From the NCBI RefSeq assembly GCF_023898315.1, contig NC_064622.1, forward strand, positions 275,767,503-275,831,502: 64,000 nucleotides of DNA, in the 5' to 3' direction. Shown here in pieces: positions 22,449 to 34,218 of this stretch. A model generated the notes under the pieces. It was given only the letters and a program-made list of their open reading frames with translations. It was not told the DNA's origin and did not search any database. Positions within the stretch are counted from its first letter, which is position 1. Each line of letters starts with the position of its first letter. This DNA comes from Schistocerca nitens (lineage: Eukaryota; Arthropoda; Insecta; Orthoptera; Acrididae). The translations under genes were made by a program, and so were the position numbers.

Positions 22449-23640
22449 CTGAAAATTGTGCACTGTGTGATGACGTCACAGGGCTTTGCTCCGTAACACA
22501 GAGGTGCGTGTACTACTCAAGCAACGGCATGCCACAAACCTGCTGGGATCGCAGTGTCCCGTGGTGACCGCGCTCGGGTCGGCCGTCCAGGGATCGATGC
22601 TGGCCAGCGCCGCTGCTGCCGCACACGCACGCGCTTCGCATACGCGGCGCCTCAGTGCGGGCTGCGGCCGCCAGGGGCGCTCGCGGCAACGACCCAGTTT
22701 CCGGTCAAAGTCCCACCCGACCCCCCTCCGCCCCCACACAGCAGCCGGCATGTGAACTGGGCACGTCGATAAATCGACGAGGCCAGCAGGTGGCAATACG
22801 AGGGCGACACAAACAGAAAGTGGAAAAATGCGTGACTGGTAGGCCGCACACATGATCTTGTCAGAGAATTGCATTTCAGTGACTGTTCGTCAACGTATTC
22901 CGAGTCAACTCCTGACAATATTTTTATAAGAACGGATCAACAGAATGTATCACAACAATAGTAAAAAACGACATGGATGTAAATATGCGATAAGAGAAGG
23001 AAAAACGACTCAGTAAATACGAGACCGCAAACTAGTCGTTTCCGACATAATTACAAACGTGAGCTTATAAGCCGCCATTGACGTCAGTATGGAGTTCTGT
23101 CCTAGTTCGTATAAACGTAATTGATAAACTATTCGATTAAGTCTTCATTTTATGGGATTACATTTATTTATTATAATGAGAAATTTCTGTTTGAAACCAT
23201 GGGGTCTATGCAATTAACCAAAAAAATTTTCCTAAAATCCTTCTTTGTGCTCACATTACTTCTATTCTCTGGGAACTTTTTTTTTTCTCGTAAGACCAAG
23301 CGTTCTTGTCTTCTAGGGTTTTTCTGACAAAGTCAAACGTGAATTGTCTGGATTGCTTAATACTTTCATCTTTTATTTACTATTGTTTTTCTCCTGTTCG
23401 TTTCAGCTAAGCTAATAATGCTGCGATACCTTTTTTCCTCAACTTTAGGTTTACTACAACTTTGGTAGGTCTTTACAACTTGCCTAGTTGATGTGATTGG
23501 TTCCATTCTTTTCATGTAACAATAATATTTTTACCTGCATTTTTTACATGCCCAAAAATTTGGTATACTCTGGCTTTCATTTATATACTCTTTCACTATT
23601 TTCCTTCTACAGCATATTTTAAATCACAAAATTTTTCAGA
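22449..23640. other. Unassigned; GC-rich block then AT-rich DNA
   Basis: 22530-22760 is GC- and CpG-rich, giving open frames on several strands at once, which argues against a real gene. 23100-23640 is AT-rich. Nothing recognisable was found. Confidence 0.4.
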
Positions 23641-23677
23641 TTACTTTTCGTTGTCCTATTGGGACTTCATCAATATC
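23641..23677 (-). repeat. GATGAA-stem-CGAAA hairpin
   Basis: On the minus strand TTGATGAA is followed by stem GTCC, loop CAATA, stem GGAC, then AACGAAAAG. The layout resembles the CUGAUGA-stem II-GAAA part of a hammerhead ribozyme with extra bases. The surrounding element is unidentified. Confidence 0.5.
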
Positions 23678-24764
23678 TATAATATTTGTGTTTCAAATGA
23701 ATGTACTAATCCCATAAAATCATTGTACCTTGACGACCTGTTATTGAGTACCACTCTTGTGTATTTTCAGAAGCTTTTTTTGTTGTTGTAAATGTTTATC
23801 AGACAGCAGGCGCTTGCATTCAGTTGCAAGGAATTACAGAAGCAATTTATTTCAAGCCAATCACTCGAATGTTGACACATATTTGTAATTTCACTATAGC
23901 AAATATCTTATTTAATAACAGCTTCTGTTAATAACTCGTTCCCTGATAGGCTAAATTTGGCTGATGTTCGTACAGAACTAAACAATTCCGTTAATATTAC
24001 GACTGGGCACGTGAACGACTTATAATAGATTCCCGAGAATCGTAGGATCCAAACTACAGATACGCACCTGCCTATCATCGATGCCTGTCAGCGTTCAACA
24101 ATCGCACGAGTGTTCCGAATGCACGGAAAGCAAACCACAGTATGTTCCGTACACTATCAAAAGGGTTCTAATACTCTCAAGTTTTTAAAATATCTCCACA
24201 CAAGAACATCGGGGAACCTGGGAGCCAATGGTTTTGGCGACTCAAGACCGATACATTTGCTGTCTAGGATTTATGCTACGTGCAGTTTCATCAAAGATAT
24301 AATTGGAGACCTAGGATGTTATATGAAATACACTGTTGAATGCGAACAGCAACAATAGCTACGTATACTATACGTGCTAAATATTGTGCAACAGTCAAAT
24401 GGGAGTGTGACGGTGCTCTATCATGTTTACACCCACATACGCATCCTTTCACCATAAGGATAATCACCCAATGTTTAGATTTATAATTAAAAATGTTTTG
24501 ACATTGCACGGCTGCAGTTGTGCGTACTTCATATCATACTTGTGCTTGCGATTACTTTCCGAATCTATGTTAATTACGACTATTAGCTTGGTTCATTGTC
24601 CTCTACTCGTCCCTTCTGTTTGTACCTGTCAACAGTTGAACAATATATACAAGCGGGCGATCAAAGAGTTTCCACCGAGGACGTTGCTACAGCATATATG
24701 CAACGGAACGCGAATCCGATGCGGGCGAAAATGAACAATGTGTATGAGGCAGCATGTCTGTCGT
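23678..24764. other. Unassigned AT-rich sequence
   Basis: Nothing recognisable. Open frames are short and uncorroborated. Confidence 0.4.
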
Positions 24765-25090
24765 AAAATGGTGCGGTAAGTGGTGCTTCTGGTTCACGAT
24801 AACTCACGACCCCATATCGCTAACGTAAAGCAGAAGTTACGCCAACTCAACTAGGAGACATTCGATCACCCTTTCTTCTTTCCACATCTCCTACTGCGAG
24901 ATTATCAAGTCTTCCGTTCCTCGTAAAAGATCTTGAAATGCCAACGATTCCTATCGCAGGCAGTTACGGACTTGTTCATGCAGCAAGACACCGTGTTTTA
25001 CCAAACTAGTATCTTCAAGTTGGTATGTTGGTCGGATGACACACCGATTCTGGACTGTGCGGCCGTAAACGGAAACTTTTTAATCGCTGT
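24765..25090 (+). mobile_element. Mariner transposase C-terminal fragment
   Basis: The frame reads VHDNSRPHIANVKQKLRQLN, the second catalytic Asp block of DD34D mariners (HDNARPH). It is followed after a stop by a degraded ETFDHP...FFPHL region and a tail in shifted frames. It is a short relic without terminal repeats. Confidence 0.65.
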
Positions 25091-25733
25091 ATATGGACCA
25101 GAACTGTGAAGTGCAAGGCTTCTATCCGTCAGGCTTTTTTATCAGCAAAATCTTCAGCATACACCGTAGGCAAAAATTAAGGAGACAGGGCGAGTCTTAA
25201 GCCACGCGGAAGGGTCTCGAGAAAAGCAAGTGGGTGTGCCGCATTTTCCGGCGCTGCGCGGATGACGTAGGCAGGCGTGCAACGGCCGCGAGAGGTGCTC
25301 GTCTTGCAGAGGGCCTCCTTAGCCACAGACTCCCCCCCCTCCCCCTTCTTGCCCCCACTTTCTCCCACCCCTTACCCACTAAGGAGGGTCGTCGACCTTG
25401 TCCGCGTTGCTGAACTCTCGCTGGCCGCCACGTGCAATTCCACGTGCCGGACTAAATTCCCACTCCCGACGCTACAAACACAGTCGTACGCGGTTTTATA
25501 ATAAACGGGTAACATTGCTTTCTTTTTAATCGTGATGGTAACAGAGACTGTTAAATGCGCAATCGAAGATGAAATACAACGACATTAAAGACTAGAGACG
25601 CCACTGTGCATAAGTGTTTAGAATTGTACACATACAGAAAACAAATCTCGCATACGGTCATGTTCATTAAAGCTCTCAAAGTACAAACATTCTACATGTT
25701 ATTTACATTTTTTCTTCTGCATTACTATTTGTA
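25091..25733. other. Unassigned, partly GC-rich
   Basis: 25195-25450 is GC-rich with a pyrimidine-rich run at 25330-25380. No gene is supported. Confidence 0.4.
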
Positions 25734-25918
25734 GCCGGCCGATATGGCCGAGCGGTTCTAGGCGCTTTAGTCCGGAACCGCGATGCTGCTACGGTCGCAG
25801 GTTCGAATCCTGCCTCGGGCATGGATGTGAGTGATGTCCTTAGGTTAGTCAGGTTTAAGTAGTTCTGAGTCTAGGGGACTGATGACCTCAGATGTTAAGT
25901 CCCATAGTGCTTAGAACC
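25734..25918 (+). mobile_element. SINE-A copy 4
   Basis: This is the ggttctaggcgc subfamily with an intact B box. The target duplication attactatttgta (25721-25733) against attaatatttgta (25919-25931) matches at 12 of 13 positions. The 3' end is shortened to cttagaacc. Confidence 0.93.
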
Positions 25919-25931
25919 ATTAATATTTGTA

Positions 25932-27318
25932 TTTTAATTTACCAAGATTGCAAAGAGATAATTCAAGGGCAAACTTCCTTTTTTGTTGATATCAAATCAT
26001 GAGACTACTTTCCACTAATATGACCATTGAGAGATGCAGACTTATGGTTCTCACTCGAAGAGAGACCAACCTCAGCCTCAAAGATGACATTTTTTACTGC
26101 TAAATGAACATTTATTTTTTTCTTTGGAATTAACGTCATTGAACATTTCATTACACAACAAGAACTTACTTTTGTGATGTGTTTTCTGGAACGTTTATTT
26201 TTGCTCCGAACTGTCTGGAATCTTGATTATAAGTGGTGAGCGCAGTTCGCCCAAGTTCGCTTAAATGTTCACCAGTTAGTTCAGTTCGATATTTTAGACT
26301 TAAGTTCTAAAGTGTTGATTACAGTGACACACACACACACACAGCTGGTGCCAAAAATTTCCTTGCTGATTATCTGAATCTGAAACGGTCATACCTACAT
26401 TATTAGAAAATCGACATCCGTTCCCGCTTCTGTATCAATAATTCTGTGTAATCCATAATTTTAAATTTTTATTATGTTTACAAACGAAGCACAAACAAAA
26501 ATTTGTATTTCACCCTGAAATTATATGAAGTTGCTTCTATTTTTGTCGTGTGTGGATTTGTTCAACTTAAAACGACGGTCTTGTGGCTCGATACAGAACA
26601 CAATTAACCTCACAAATATTACTTGCGAATCAGTGGAAATCTACCAGGGTGACACGCAGTTTATATGCAGAAGAAGCAGCTGTTTTTCGTCTGCTTCACA
26701 AGATTTACGCAAATAATATTTCAGAAACTTTCATTGGTTTCATTTAAGCTGTAGACAGGCGCAAAGATCCATCGCATTAAGGAAATAGACGTTCAGAACC
26801 AAATAAATGATTAATTTCTGAAAACTCCTTACCACAGTGATTACTGTGACAAAATTACATAAAAGGCGAAATTAAATTTGAGAAATTACAATAGCTCATA
26901 CAATAAGTGCGAGTAACGGTAATTTATTATAAGAGTTGTTAAGGTGAAAATTAACCGACTATAACTAGAATGGCGAGATCACCTACAGCATATCCCAAGA
27001 TGAAAACAAAAAAATTAAGACAGACAAATAAAAAGTTGTCGAGTTTCCTGCCGCGTAAAGTAATTAAAATTACACGAGCATTCGGCGAAGCACTACTTGG
27101 GCATTGTCAAGTGGAATGACTTCCAGTGTACTACTGGCACGAGCCTACATATACACAAGCTGCAGGCTGTAACGTCACTAGTGCTAGCGGCATCGCCGTT
27201 TACGGGCGTACGTTGATTCGGCGTTCGACGTATCCGCGTCACCCTCGCGATCGGTGGATCCCATGCCGCGCTGATCTGCAGGGCACCGTCTCTACGGTGC
27301 GACCCACGACAGAGGTTT
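25932..27318. other. Unassigned, AT-rich
   Basis: A short (ca) run lies at 26326-26342. No coding or mobile element is recognised. Confidence 0.4.
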
Positions 27319-27330
27319 CATCAGATTTTA

Positions 27331-27552
27331 GGTTGGTTGGTTGGTTGGTTGGGGGGGGGGGGGGGGGGGAAGACACCAAACAGCGAGGCCATCGGTCCCA
27401 TCGGATCTGGGTAGGATAGCGAAGGAAGTCGGCCGTATCCTTTCAAAAGAATCATACCGGCATTTGCCTGAAGCGATTTAGGGAAATAACGGTAAATATA
27501 GATCAGGACGGCAGGACACGGATTTGGACCGTCGTCCTCCCGAATGCGAGTC
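27331..27552 (-). mobile_element. SINE-B copy 1 with poly-G overgrown tail
   Basis: On the minus strand it has the SINE-B body (GGGACC...gatggcctc) and only the 3' half of the tRNA-like head. The target duplication catcagatttta is at 27319-27330 and 27553-27564. Its 3' tail on the plus strand is (ggtt)n followed by 19 G (27351-27369), an expansion of the family's (ccaa)n tail. Confidence 0.92.
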
Positions 27553-27564
27553 CATCAGATTTTA

Positions 27565-28005
27565 TCTGGTGACCGTTTTCTACAGTCTGCTCAGCTGAAG
27601 TTGATTTTCGGGATAGCGCAGGCGGTAAGAGTTCTCACATTCCTTCCTGCGCTGTTCCACAGTACGTAATGTTTGTGCGGCATAAGAGTGGCCACATTAA
27701 CAACGTGTCTTACAGACCCAAAGTACCCTGACGCATGCGGACTTCTTAACTGGTCTCAGTAACTGGCAGAGTTTTTTTTTCTTTCGTAAGCCTGAAGAAC
27801 AACAACTAATTACCAATAAATGTAAATACTGGAACGTGGGTGTTTAAGTTCTGAAGAAACAACGAAGAAATCTAATGTTAGTTTCGCAAAAGAAGAGGAC
27901 AACAGATCGGATAGCATTACTGGCCATGAGGCACCTTCAGAAATTGTTTTTCGCCAGGTGCAAGTCTTTCCATCTGACACCACTTCGGTTACTTGCGCGT
28001 CTTTG
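27565..28005. other. Unassigned sequence
   Basis: No supported feature. Confidence 0.35.
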
Positions 28006-28125
28006 TGATGAATGTGAAACGAAATGATCCAGTCCACAAGCGAAGAAAATCTCCGACCCAGCCGAGAATCGAAACCGGAGCCCTGCGATCGAGAAGCATC
28101 GATGCCAACCACTAGATTAAGAGCT
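28006..28125 (-). repeat. tRNA-like SINE head (another family)
   Basis: On the minus strand an A-box-like tagtggttggc and a B-box-like ggtttcgattctcgg are correctly spaced and followed by gtcggagattttcttcgc. I take this as the head and start of the body of a further tRNA-derived SINE. It has no target duplication that I can see. Confidence 0.5.
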
Positions 28126-29009
28126 GTAGATATTTCTGAAATTAGAACAGTATAAGGCACTAATATTTGTGGGTAGGGGGAGTGATAGTGGGAAGTAAAA
28201 AACTGGATCCATTAGAAATCCACTGCTAGTGAAACATGGTAGCGAGAATGTGAGAGCAGATTTTTGGCGAACGACAATGTTAAAATTTCAGTACTAACAG
28301 AAAGTTAATTTCTTTGTGGACCTGGAAAGAATGTTCTAGAGAAACAAGGTGAATATTAGAAAGTTCTGACGCTGAGAGATCGTGAACAACAAATAGCTGC
28401 AAGAGGTGAAATGAAATGATCGTATGGCATTGTTGGCCGGGAGGCCCCATGCGGGGAAGTTCGGCCGCCGTTTCAATGGTGTTTCGACACTGTACATCCG
28501 CACGTCATGTATACCAACGGTACTAAAACAATGCTGGATCGCAAACTGTGTAACTACTTCGTAAGGATGAGGCCAGGAGCGGTATTCGACCTTCTTATTG
28601 AGCCTATAATAATCAACAGACAGATGCCTTGTTTGTTGTCTGTAGACTGCCCCGCACAACAAGGCGACACGTTGCCTGTATTGCAGTTATTTTTCCCGAG
28701 TCAGCAGAAGTCGCTGCACTTTTTCCAGCATGTGAGCTGCCTCGGCGCCACAAGCACGCGCTAACAATAAGACCGCTGACGCTAGGACTTTGCACTGGTG
28801 TTACGCATGCTCACAAGGCAGTTTCCCGCTGGCGTGCCACTCGCTTCTGACAACGTACTTTTGGCGCGACCGCACTCTGAGCTACTCAGATGGTTTACGA
28901 TACGAATTGACATCGGGTCGCTTGACAGTTACTTCCTGTGTAATTCAGTGGAATGCCGTTAACGGCTCTCCACGTTCCAAGTGACTCGGCGTGCCAGTTA
29001 CCAATTACT
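28126..29009. other. Unassigned sequence
   Basis: No supported feature. Overlapping open frames on both strands around 28500-28850 look like chance. Confidence 0.4.
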
Positions 29010-29019
29010 CCGCGTTTCC

Positions 29020-29224
29020 GCCGCCCTTAGTGGCCAAGCGGTTCTAGGCACTTCAGTCTGGAACCATGCGATTGCTACGGTCACAGGTTCGAATCCTGCC
29101 TCGGGCATGAATGTGTGTGATGTCCTTAGGTTAGTTAGGTTTAAGTAGTTCTAAGTTCTAGGGGGCTTATGACCTCAGATGTTAAGTCCCATAGTGCTCA
29201 GAGCCATTTGAACCATTTTGAACC
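29020..29224 (+). mobile_element. SINE-A copy 5
   Basis: ggttctaggc subfamily with a diverged head. The body hairpin has a G-T wobble in place of A-T (GGGGCT...AGTCCC). The target duplication ccgcgtttcc lies at 29010-29019 and 29225-29234. Confidence 0.95.
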
Positions 29225-29234
29225 CCGCGTTTCC

Positions 29235-29750
29235 AATGTCAAAAAAAGTTCTTTGTGATAAATTTTTCCAACGCTGTTGTAGATGCAAAATTAATCACTA
29301 TTCTTCATCTGATTAAAAACCAACGTTGTGGCCAATGACGGACCAGTCGAGACCGACAGATACCCGTGCCGGCACACCTCACTCCCGCCCGTTGTCGGTT
29401 CAGCAGGTCTGGGTGCCGCCACTACTTGGTCACGTAGCTCCTCAATTGGCACCACGAAACTGAGTGCATCCCCTTCGAGCCCTCCAACGAACGAAGAAAC
29501 CCTGGCAGTATCGGGAAATCATCTGCTTACCATGTAGTTAAGCTCAGAGTAAGAATTCCTTTTCACATTATCCACATTTTTTTAGAATGGTCTCGTGAAA
29601 TTATCCCACAATAAGCATGGCTTTCTAACTTTCGACTCTTTCGTTTTCGAACCAGGTTTTACTGATCTCAAAAAAATATATTTGCTCTCCTCCATCCTCA
29701 CTTTAATTTCTATGTACTATAAATAGCAACAGACGTCGTAAGTACTGATT
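29235..29750. other. Unassigned sequence
   Basis: No supported feature. Confidence 0.35.
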
Positions 29751-29751
29751 G

Positions 29752-29769
29752 GTGTGTGTGTGTGTGTGC

Positions 29770-29838
<69 letters not shown>
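29752..29838. repeat. Compound (TG)n(AG)n microsatellite
   Basis: About 17 tg units with one cg interruption are followed by about 25 ag units. The same arrangement recurs at 63562-63642. Confidence 0.95.
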
Positions 29839-29839
<1 letters not shown>

Positions 29840-30015
29840 CCAAGGTGTGGTTTTGCACATGGCACCACAGCTCCGTGGGCTTCTTCAACTGACGTGGAAA
29901 ATGCGGAGCGATTCTATGGGTCGACGGTATGCTAGAGTGCTGCATGCGCGCCAAAACTTAAAACTTCATTACCCATAATTTGTTAAATAAGACGTCCGAT
30001 AAGAATTTGCATAAA

Positions 30016-30700
30016 AGTTGTTGTTGCTGTTGTGGTCTAAAGTGAGATGACTTATTTGATGCAGCTCTCGATGCTATTCTATCCTCTGCGAGCCTCATCA
30101 TCTCCGGATAACTACTGCAGCTTGTATCTTTCTGAATCTGCTTACTGTACTCATCCCTTGGTCTCCCTCTGCCCATTTTCATCCCCCCCCCCCCAACCTT
30201 CCTCCAATACTAAATTGGTTATCCACTGACGTCTCAGAACGTGACCTATGAACCGATCTCTTCTTGTGGTCAAACTGTGACACAAATTTCTTGTCTCCCG
30301 AATTCTATTCAGTACTTCCTGATTAGCTAAGTGATCAACCTATCTAATCTTCAACATTTTTCTGTAGCATCACATTTCGAAAGGTTCTTTTTGTCTAAAC
30401 TGTTTATCGTCGATGTTTCACTTCCATACATGGCTACACTCAATTTAAATACCTTCAGAAAACACTTCCTAACACTTAAGTTTATATTCGTTGTTAACAA
30501 ATTTCTCTTCTTCAGTACTGCTTTTCTAGTCACTGCCAGTCTACGTTTTATATCCTCTCTATTTCGCCATTATAAGTTAATTTGCTTTCCAAATAACAAA
30601 AGTCATCTTCTAATTTACGTGTCTCGTTTCCTAATCTAATTCCCTAGGCATCACCTGATTGGATTCGACTACATTCCTTATCCTCGTTTTGCTTTTGTTG
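30016..30700 (-). mobile_element. LINE-1x 3' fragment
   Basis: Minus-strand frames give NKSKTRIRN, RKAVLKKRNLLTTNINL, AMYGSETSTINSLDKK and GRPRDEYSKQIQKD, all collinear with the LINE-1x frame at 19928-21769. It ends at about 30016 in the same (caa)n-type tail. Frameshifts are common. A run of 12 C (30183-30194) interrupts it. Confidence 0.85.
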
Positions 30701-31279
30701 ATGTTCCCTGCATAAATGTAAATAATGAATTTATCAATGTTGTCATTCGGGAATACAAACGAAAATAATTTGACAATAATATCTGAAACATAAGCAAACT
30801 TATGAACAACCCGAATCACTCCGTGTGTTGTACCGAACTATGTCCACAAGGGTGATCCGCGCTGGGAGTGAGGAGCTAGTCTGGCCAGCGGCAAGTGAAG
30901 TCGCTTATTGTTAGGCTAGCGCTAAACGGTTGGAGTCACAACTTCCCAGCAGCCGACGAAGATGTTTTTCGTGTCGCGAGTCTGCAAGCAACGCACATCA
31001 ATTGCATATTAGGGAAGTTTCATCTATTCTTCATCTTTGTCTGAGAAGCATATTAATTGGGTATGTGAATTACCTTGCGTGTGGATTTGTAGATCAGCTA
31101 TAGATGAGAGCACACGATATTATGACGACGGTGGTTTCGTTACACGGTGGAGTCATATTAATGTGGCCACACCACCCATGTTCAACGCCAACGTACAATA
31201 ACCACTCAGAGTCGGCAAGTAGCAGCAATAGCAACTGGAGTATATAAAACGAGTAGAGGGGACGCGAATAACAGCGGCC
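30701..31279. other. Unassigned sequence
   Basis: No supported feature. Confidence 0.35.
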
Positions 31280-31690
31280 GTGGTATGGGAAAATGCCGCT
31301 GACAACGAGACAATCACCGTGCAAAGCGTCCAAAACAAGGCGCTGAAATTCGCCCTGCGCCTACCCAGGACTTACCCCACGCAACAACTACATGAAGACA
31401 CAGGCATCCTGCTGCTGAAGCGCCGCTTCCGGTCCACAGCACGCAAGTTCTACAAGAAAGCGGATGACTACGGCGACAGGGTCATCAGGGACCTGGACCA
31501 CCTACCAGACCACGGCCAACAACATGTTGGCCGGACCTGCTGCGGAAGTGATCTCTTTCCCAGCAGACTCAGGACAAACCCAAATCAACTGTTAGGACCC
31601 CCAATCCGTCAGATCACAAATCCCGATCCCATCAGTTACTGCAGGAACAGCACACTGTGCTCAGCCTGCTCCAGGCCGAGCTAAGGAAGG
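31280..31690 (+). mobile_element. LINE C-terminal fragment (Jockey-like)
   Basis: The frame reads VWENAADNETITVQSVQNKALKF, LRLPRTYPTQQLHEDTGIL and FRSTARKFYKKADDYGD. This is the region after the reverse transcriptase in Jockey-type elements, where such proteins carry VWGNAA...LQ..QNK and LH.DLGI. The catalytic part is absent. It is a fourth LINE lineage in the window, known only from this piece. Confidence 0.6.
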
Positions 31691-31914
31691 TCGTCCAGCC
31701 GCTGCGTCTGCGTCAGCAAAGCGGATAACGGCGCAGGCGTTGTCGTAACGCGAAAATGATCTACCTGACGTACAAAAGGGCATGATCAGTGACTTTTTGA
31801 CCAAATGTGGAAATGGCCAAGTTTGTAAACTGTTCGCATGCTGCAGTAGTTAAAGTATACTGCGCATGGCAAAATGGAGCTCTACAAAATCGGCGCCGAG
31901 GCAACTATGGTGCA

Positions 31915-32105
31915 AAACCAAATGGCTGGAAACACTATGGGACTTAACATCTGAGGTCATCAGTCCCCTGGACTTAGAACTAGTTAAACCTAACTAACCT
32001 AAGGACATCACACAGATGCATGCCCTAGGCAGGATTCGAACCTGCGACCGTAGCAAGCACGCGGTTCCGGACTGAAGCGCCTAGAACCGCTCGGCCACAG
32101 CGGCC
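31915..32105 (-). mobile_element. SINE-A copy 6, mosaic type
   Basis: It has the ggttctaggcgc head but the tttaactagtt body marker of the other subfamily and the atgttaagtccc end of the first. The target duplication ggcaactatggtgca (15 bp) lies at 31900-31914 and 32106-32120. Confidence 0.96.
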
Positions 32106-32463
32106 GGCAACTATGGTGCACCACGGGCAATACATGACAGGAGTGAGCGTCGGCTGCGGAGATGTGTGCAACAAATAGACATGTCACTGTTCGAGCATCT
32201 GACCGCACGCGTGAACCGAGCGGCTACCAACAGTTTCTCCTCAACGACCGTTCAGCGAACGTTGCTACGTAGGGGCCTCAGTAGTAGGCGCCTGGTGACT
32301 GTTGTTCGTCGGCGACGAGGGCTGGAATTTGCGCGCGAGTACTGCAACTGGACATCCTGAGTGGCTACGGGTGGCCTTTTCAGATGAATCACATTTTACC
32401 CTGTATCAGACATGCCCGTTGGCGCGTACAACAATCGTCGCTACGATCCAGGGCGGAGGAGGG

Positions 32464-32698
32464 TTGGGGTTGTTCTGGGGGAGAAGACCAGTCAGCGAGG
32501 TCATCGGTCTCATCGGATAAGGGAAGAACGTGGAAGGAAGTCGGCCGTGCCCTTTCAAAGGAACCATCCCGGCATTTGCCTGGAGAAATTTAGGGAAATC
32601 ACGGAAAACCTAAATCAGGATGGCCGGACGCGGGATTGAACCGTCGTCCTCCCGAATGCGAGTCCAGTGTGCTAACCACTGCGCCACCTCGCTCGGTC
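32464..32698 (-). mobile_element. SINE-B copy 2, inserted in Tc1-c
   Basis: On the minus strand the tRNA-like head is accgagcgaggtggcgcagt with B box ggttcaatccc, followed by ccggccatcctgattt and the body hairpin GAGACC...GGTCTT. The target duplication cggaggaggg lies at 32454-32463 and 32699-32708. Confidence 0.95.
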
Positions 32699-33180
32699 CG
32701 GAGGAGGGAACGGAATTCCCTGGGCGACCTCACCATCATTCTGGCACACACAATGGATGAACACAAGTATCCATCTATCTTTGGGGACGATATCCACCCC
32801 GACATGCAGTTTGTTTCTCTACCAGCAGGACACTGCAACGTGTCACGCAGCTCGAAGTACACGTGTGTGGTTCGAAGAACATCACGATGAGTTTACTGTA
32901 CTCCACTGACCATCAAACTGTCCGGATTCAAAGCCAATCAAGAATCTGTGGGACCACCTCGATGTGGCTGTTCGCGCAATGGATGCTCAACCGAAGAACC
33001 TAGAACTGCTTGACATGGTACTGGGGTCGGCATGATTTCACTTCCTTGTCGATACCTTCCAGAACGTCACTGACTCTTTTCCTGCACGTCCGCTCTGAAA
33101 ATATGGTTATTCAGGCTTTGACTGATGGCTGGATCGTGTACTTTAACGAACGCTAACGTTTTGAATAACACAATAGGTGA

Positions 33181-34184
33181 AATTTCATCTATGTCACTTT
33201 ATAGTCTGCCAAAGTCTGAATACCCGAGTGACGTGTAGCAGCAACCCAATCAAGCCAATATACTTATCTGTTGATCTGGTTCTCGATGGGACGTTAACCC
33301 TAATCTTCATTCCTTCAAGCCAATAGTACGTGATCATGATTCGAGCCTCGCCTCTCAGTGCGTTGGAACAGTTACTTGCAGTGAAGACACCACGTAACTA
33401 CAATTTACAGAACTCTGCGAATTTTTCCGAAGCGTTAAGATCAAACTGCGACCCACACACTGACTGCAGTTTCAATAAAAATGGAACAAGTGCCGTGGAA
33501 ACAGCGGTGACAAGTGCAGGGTGGAGATTATATGCCAAACAGCCAACTTCAAAGCGGTCGCCAGTGCTGTGTTAGAACCATACGCAGCACTGGTAAGCTC
33601 TAGAGACGGTACTCAGAGCAGAAACAGAGGGTAACGTGCGGGAGCAGACACAGAGGGTAAGTTAGTGGTGCACAACGGCCGATAGTGAGAGCGGCAGCCA
33701 GGACACAGCCCGCGGCAGCGGCTGACTCACAAAGCCGCCGGCCGCCGGGCGAGCGCAATTTTCCGCTCGGGACAGCCAGGCAACCGTCCGGTCCTCCACA
33801 AGCAATTAGCGGATAGCTCGTATTGCACGGCCACACGGCTCAGCGCCGCCAGTCCAGTCGGAGCACTGGCCAGCAGGCAATGCGACTGGCCAGCTGAAAT
33901 TGCGGATTGGCCCTTTCCCATTTACTTCATGCTTACAGCGTTTGAACGTCAGAGCCGGGGCATAGCATTCCTAAAGCACTACAGTACACATTTCAAAGAC
34001 ACTCGGAAAAAAAAAAACTTCCAAGATCTGAACGCTGAAAACTACACACAATTTCGAGCTTCCACTTATAACAATGCTTGACATCTAAAATCAGTTCAAA
34101 CAACATTTCAACCTAGAACAAAGAAAATGTTTTTAAATAGCAAAAAATCTTGTGCATACATAATGGACCCTGATATCTACTACA

Positions 34185-34218
<34 letters not shown>

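Larger units (their letters stand above)
31813..33145 (+). pseudogene. Tc1-type transposase, interrupted
   Basis: Recognisable blocks are the N-terminal AKFVNCSHAA-like helix-turn-helix, VNRAATNSFSSTTVQRTLLRRG, then AFSDESHFTLYQ with the first Asp. After the SINE-B comes QQDTATCH with the second Asp, and later SKPIKNLWDHLD. In the last block the catalytic Glu of the usual PIENLW motif is Lys (gag to aag). Stops and frameshifts also occur. The element therefore could not transpose itself even before the SINEs entered. Confidence 0.8.
31740..33180 (+). mobile_element. Tc1-like element Tc1-c with two SINE insertions
   Basis: A Tc1-type element whose coding region is cut by SINE-A copy 6 (31915-32105) and SINE-B copy 2 (32464-32698). 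The exact termini are approximate. Both SINEs carry duplicated target sites from the transposase sequence, so removing one target copy and the SINE restores collinearity. Confidence 0.8.

Noticed and set aside
22476..22874. 132-codon minus-strand frame
   Set aside because: It lies in a GC-rich block where three or more frames are open at once; low stop density explains it.
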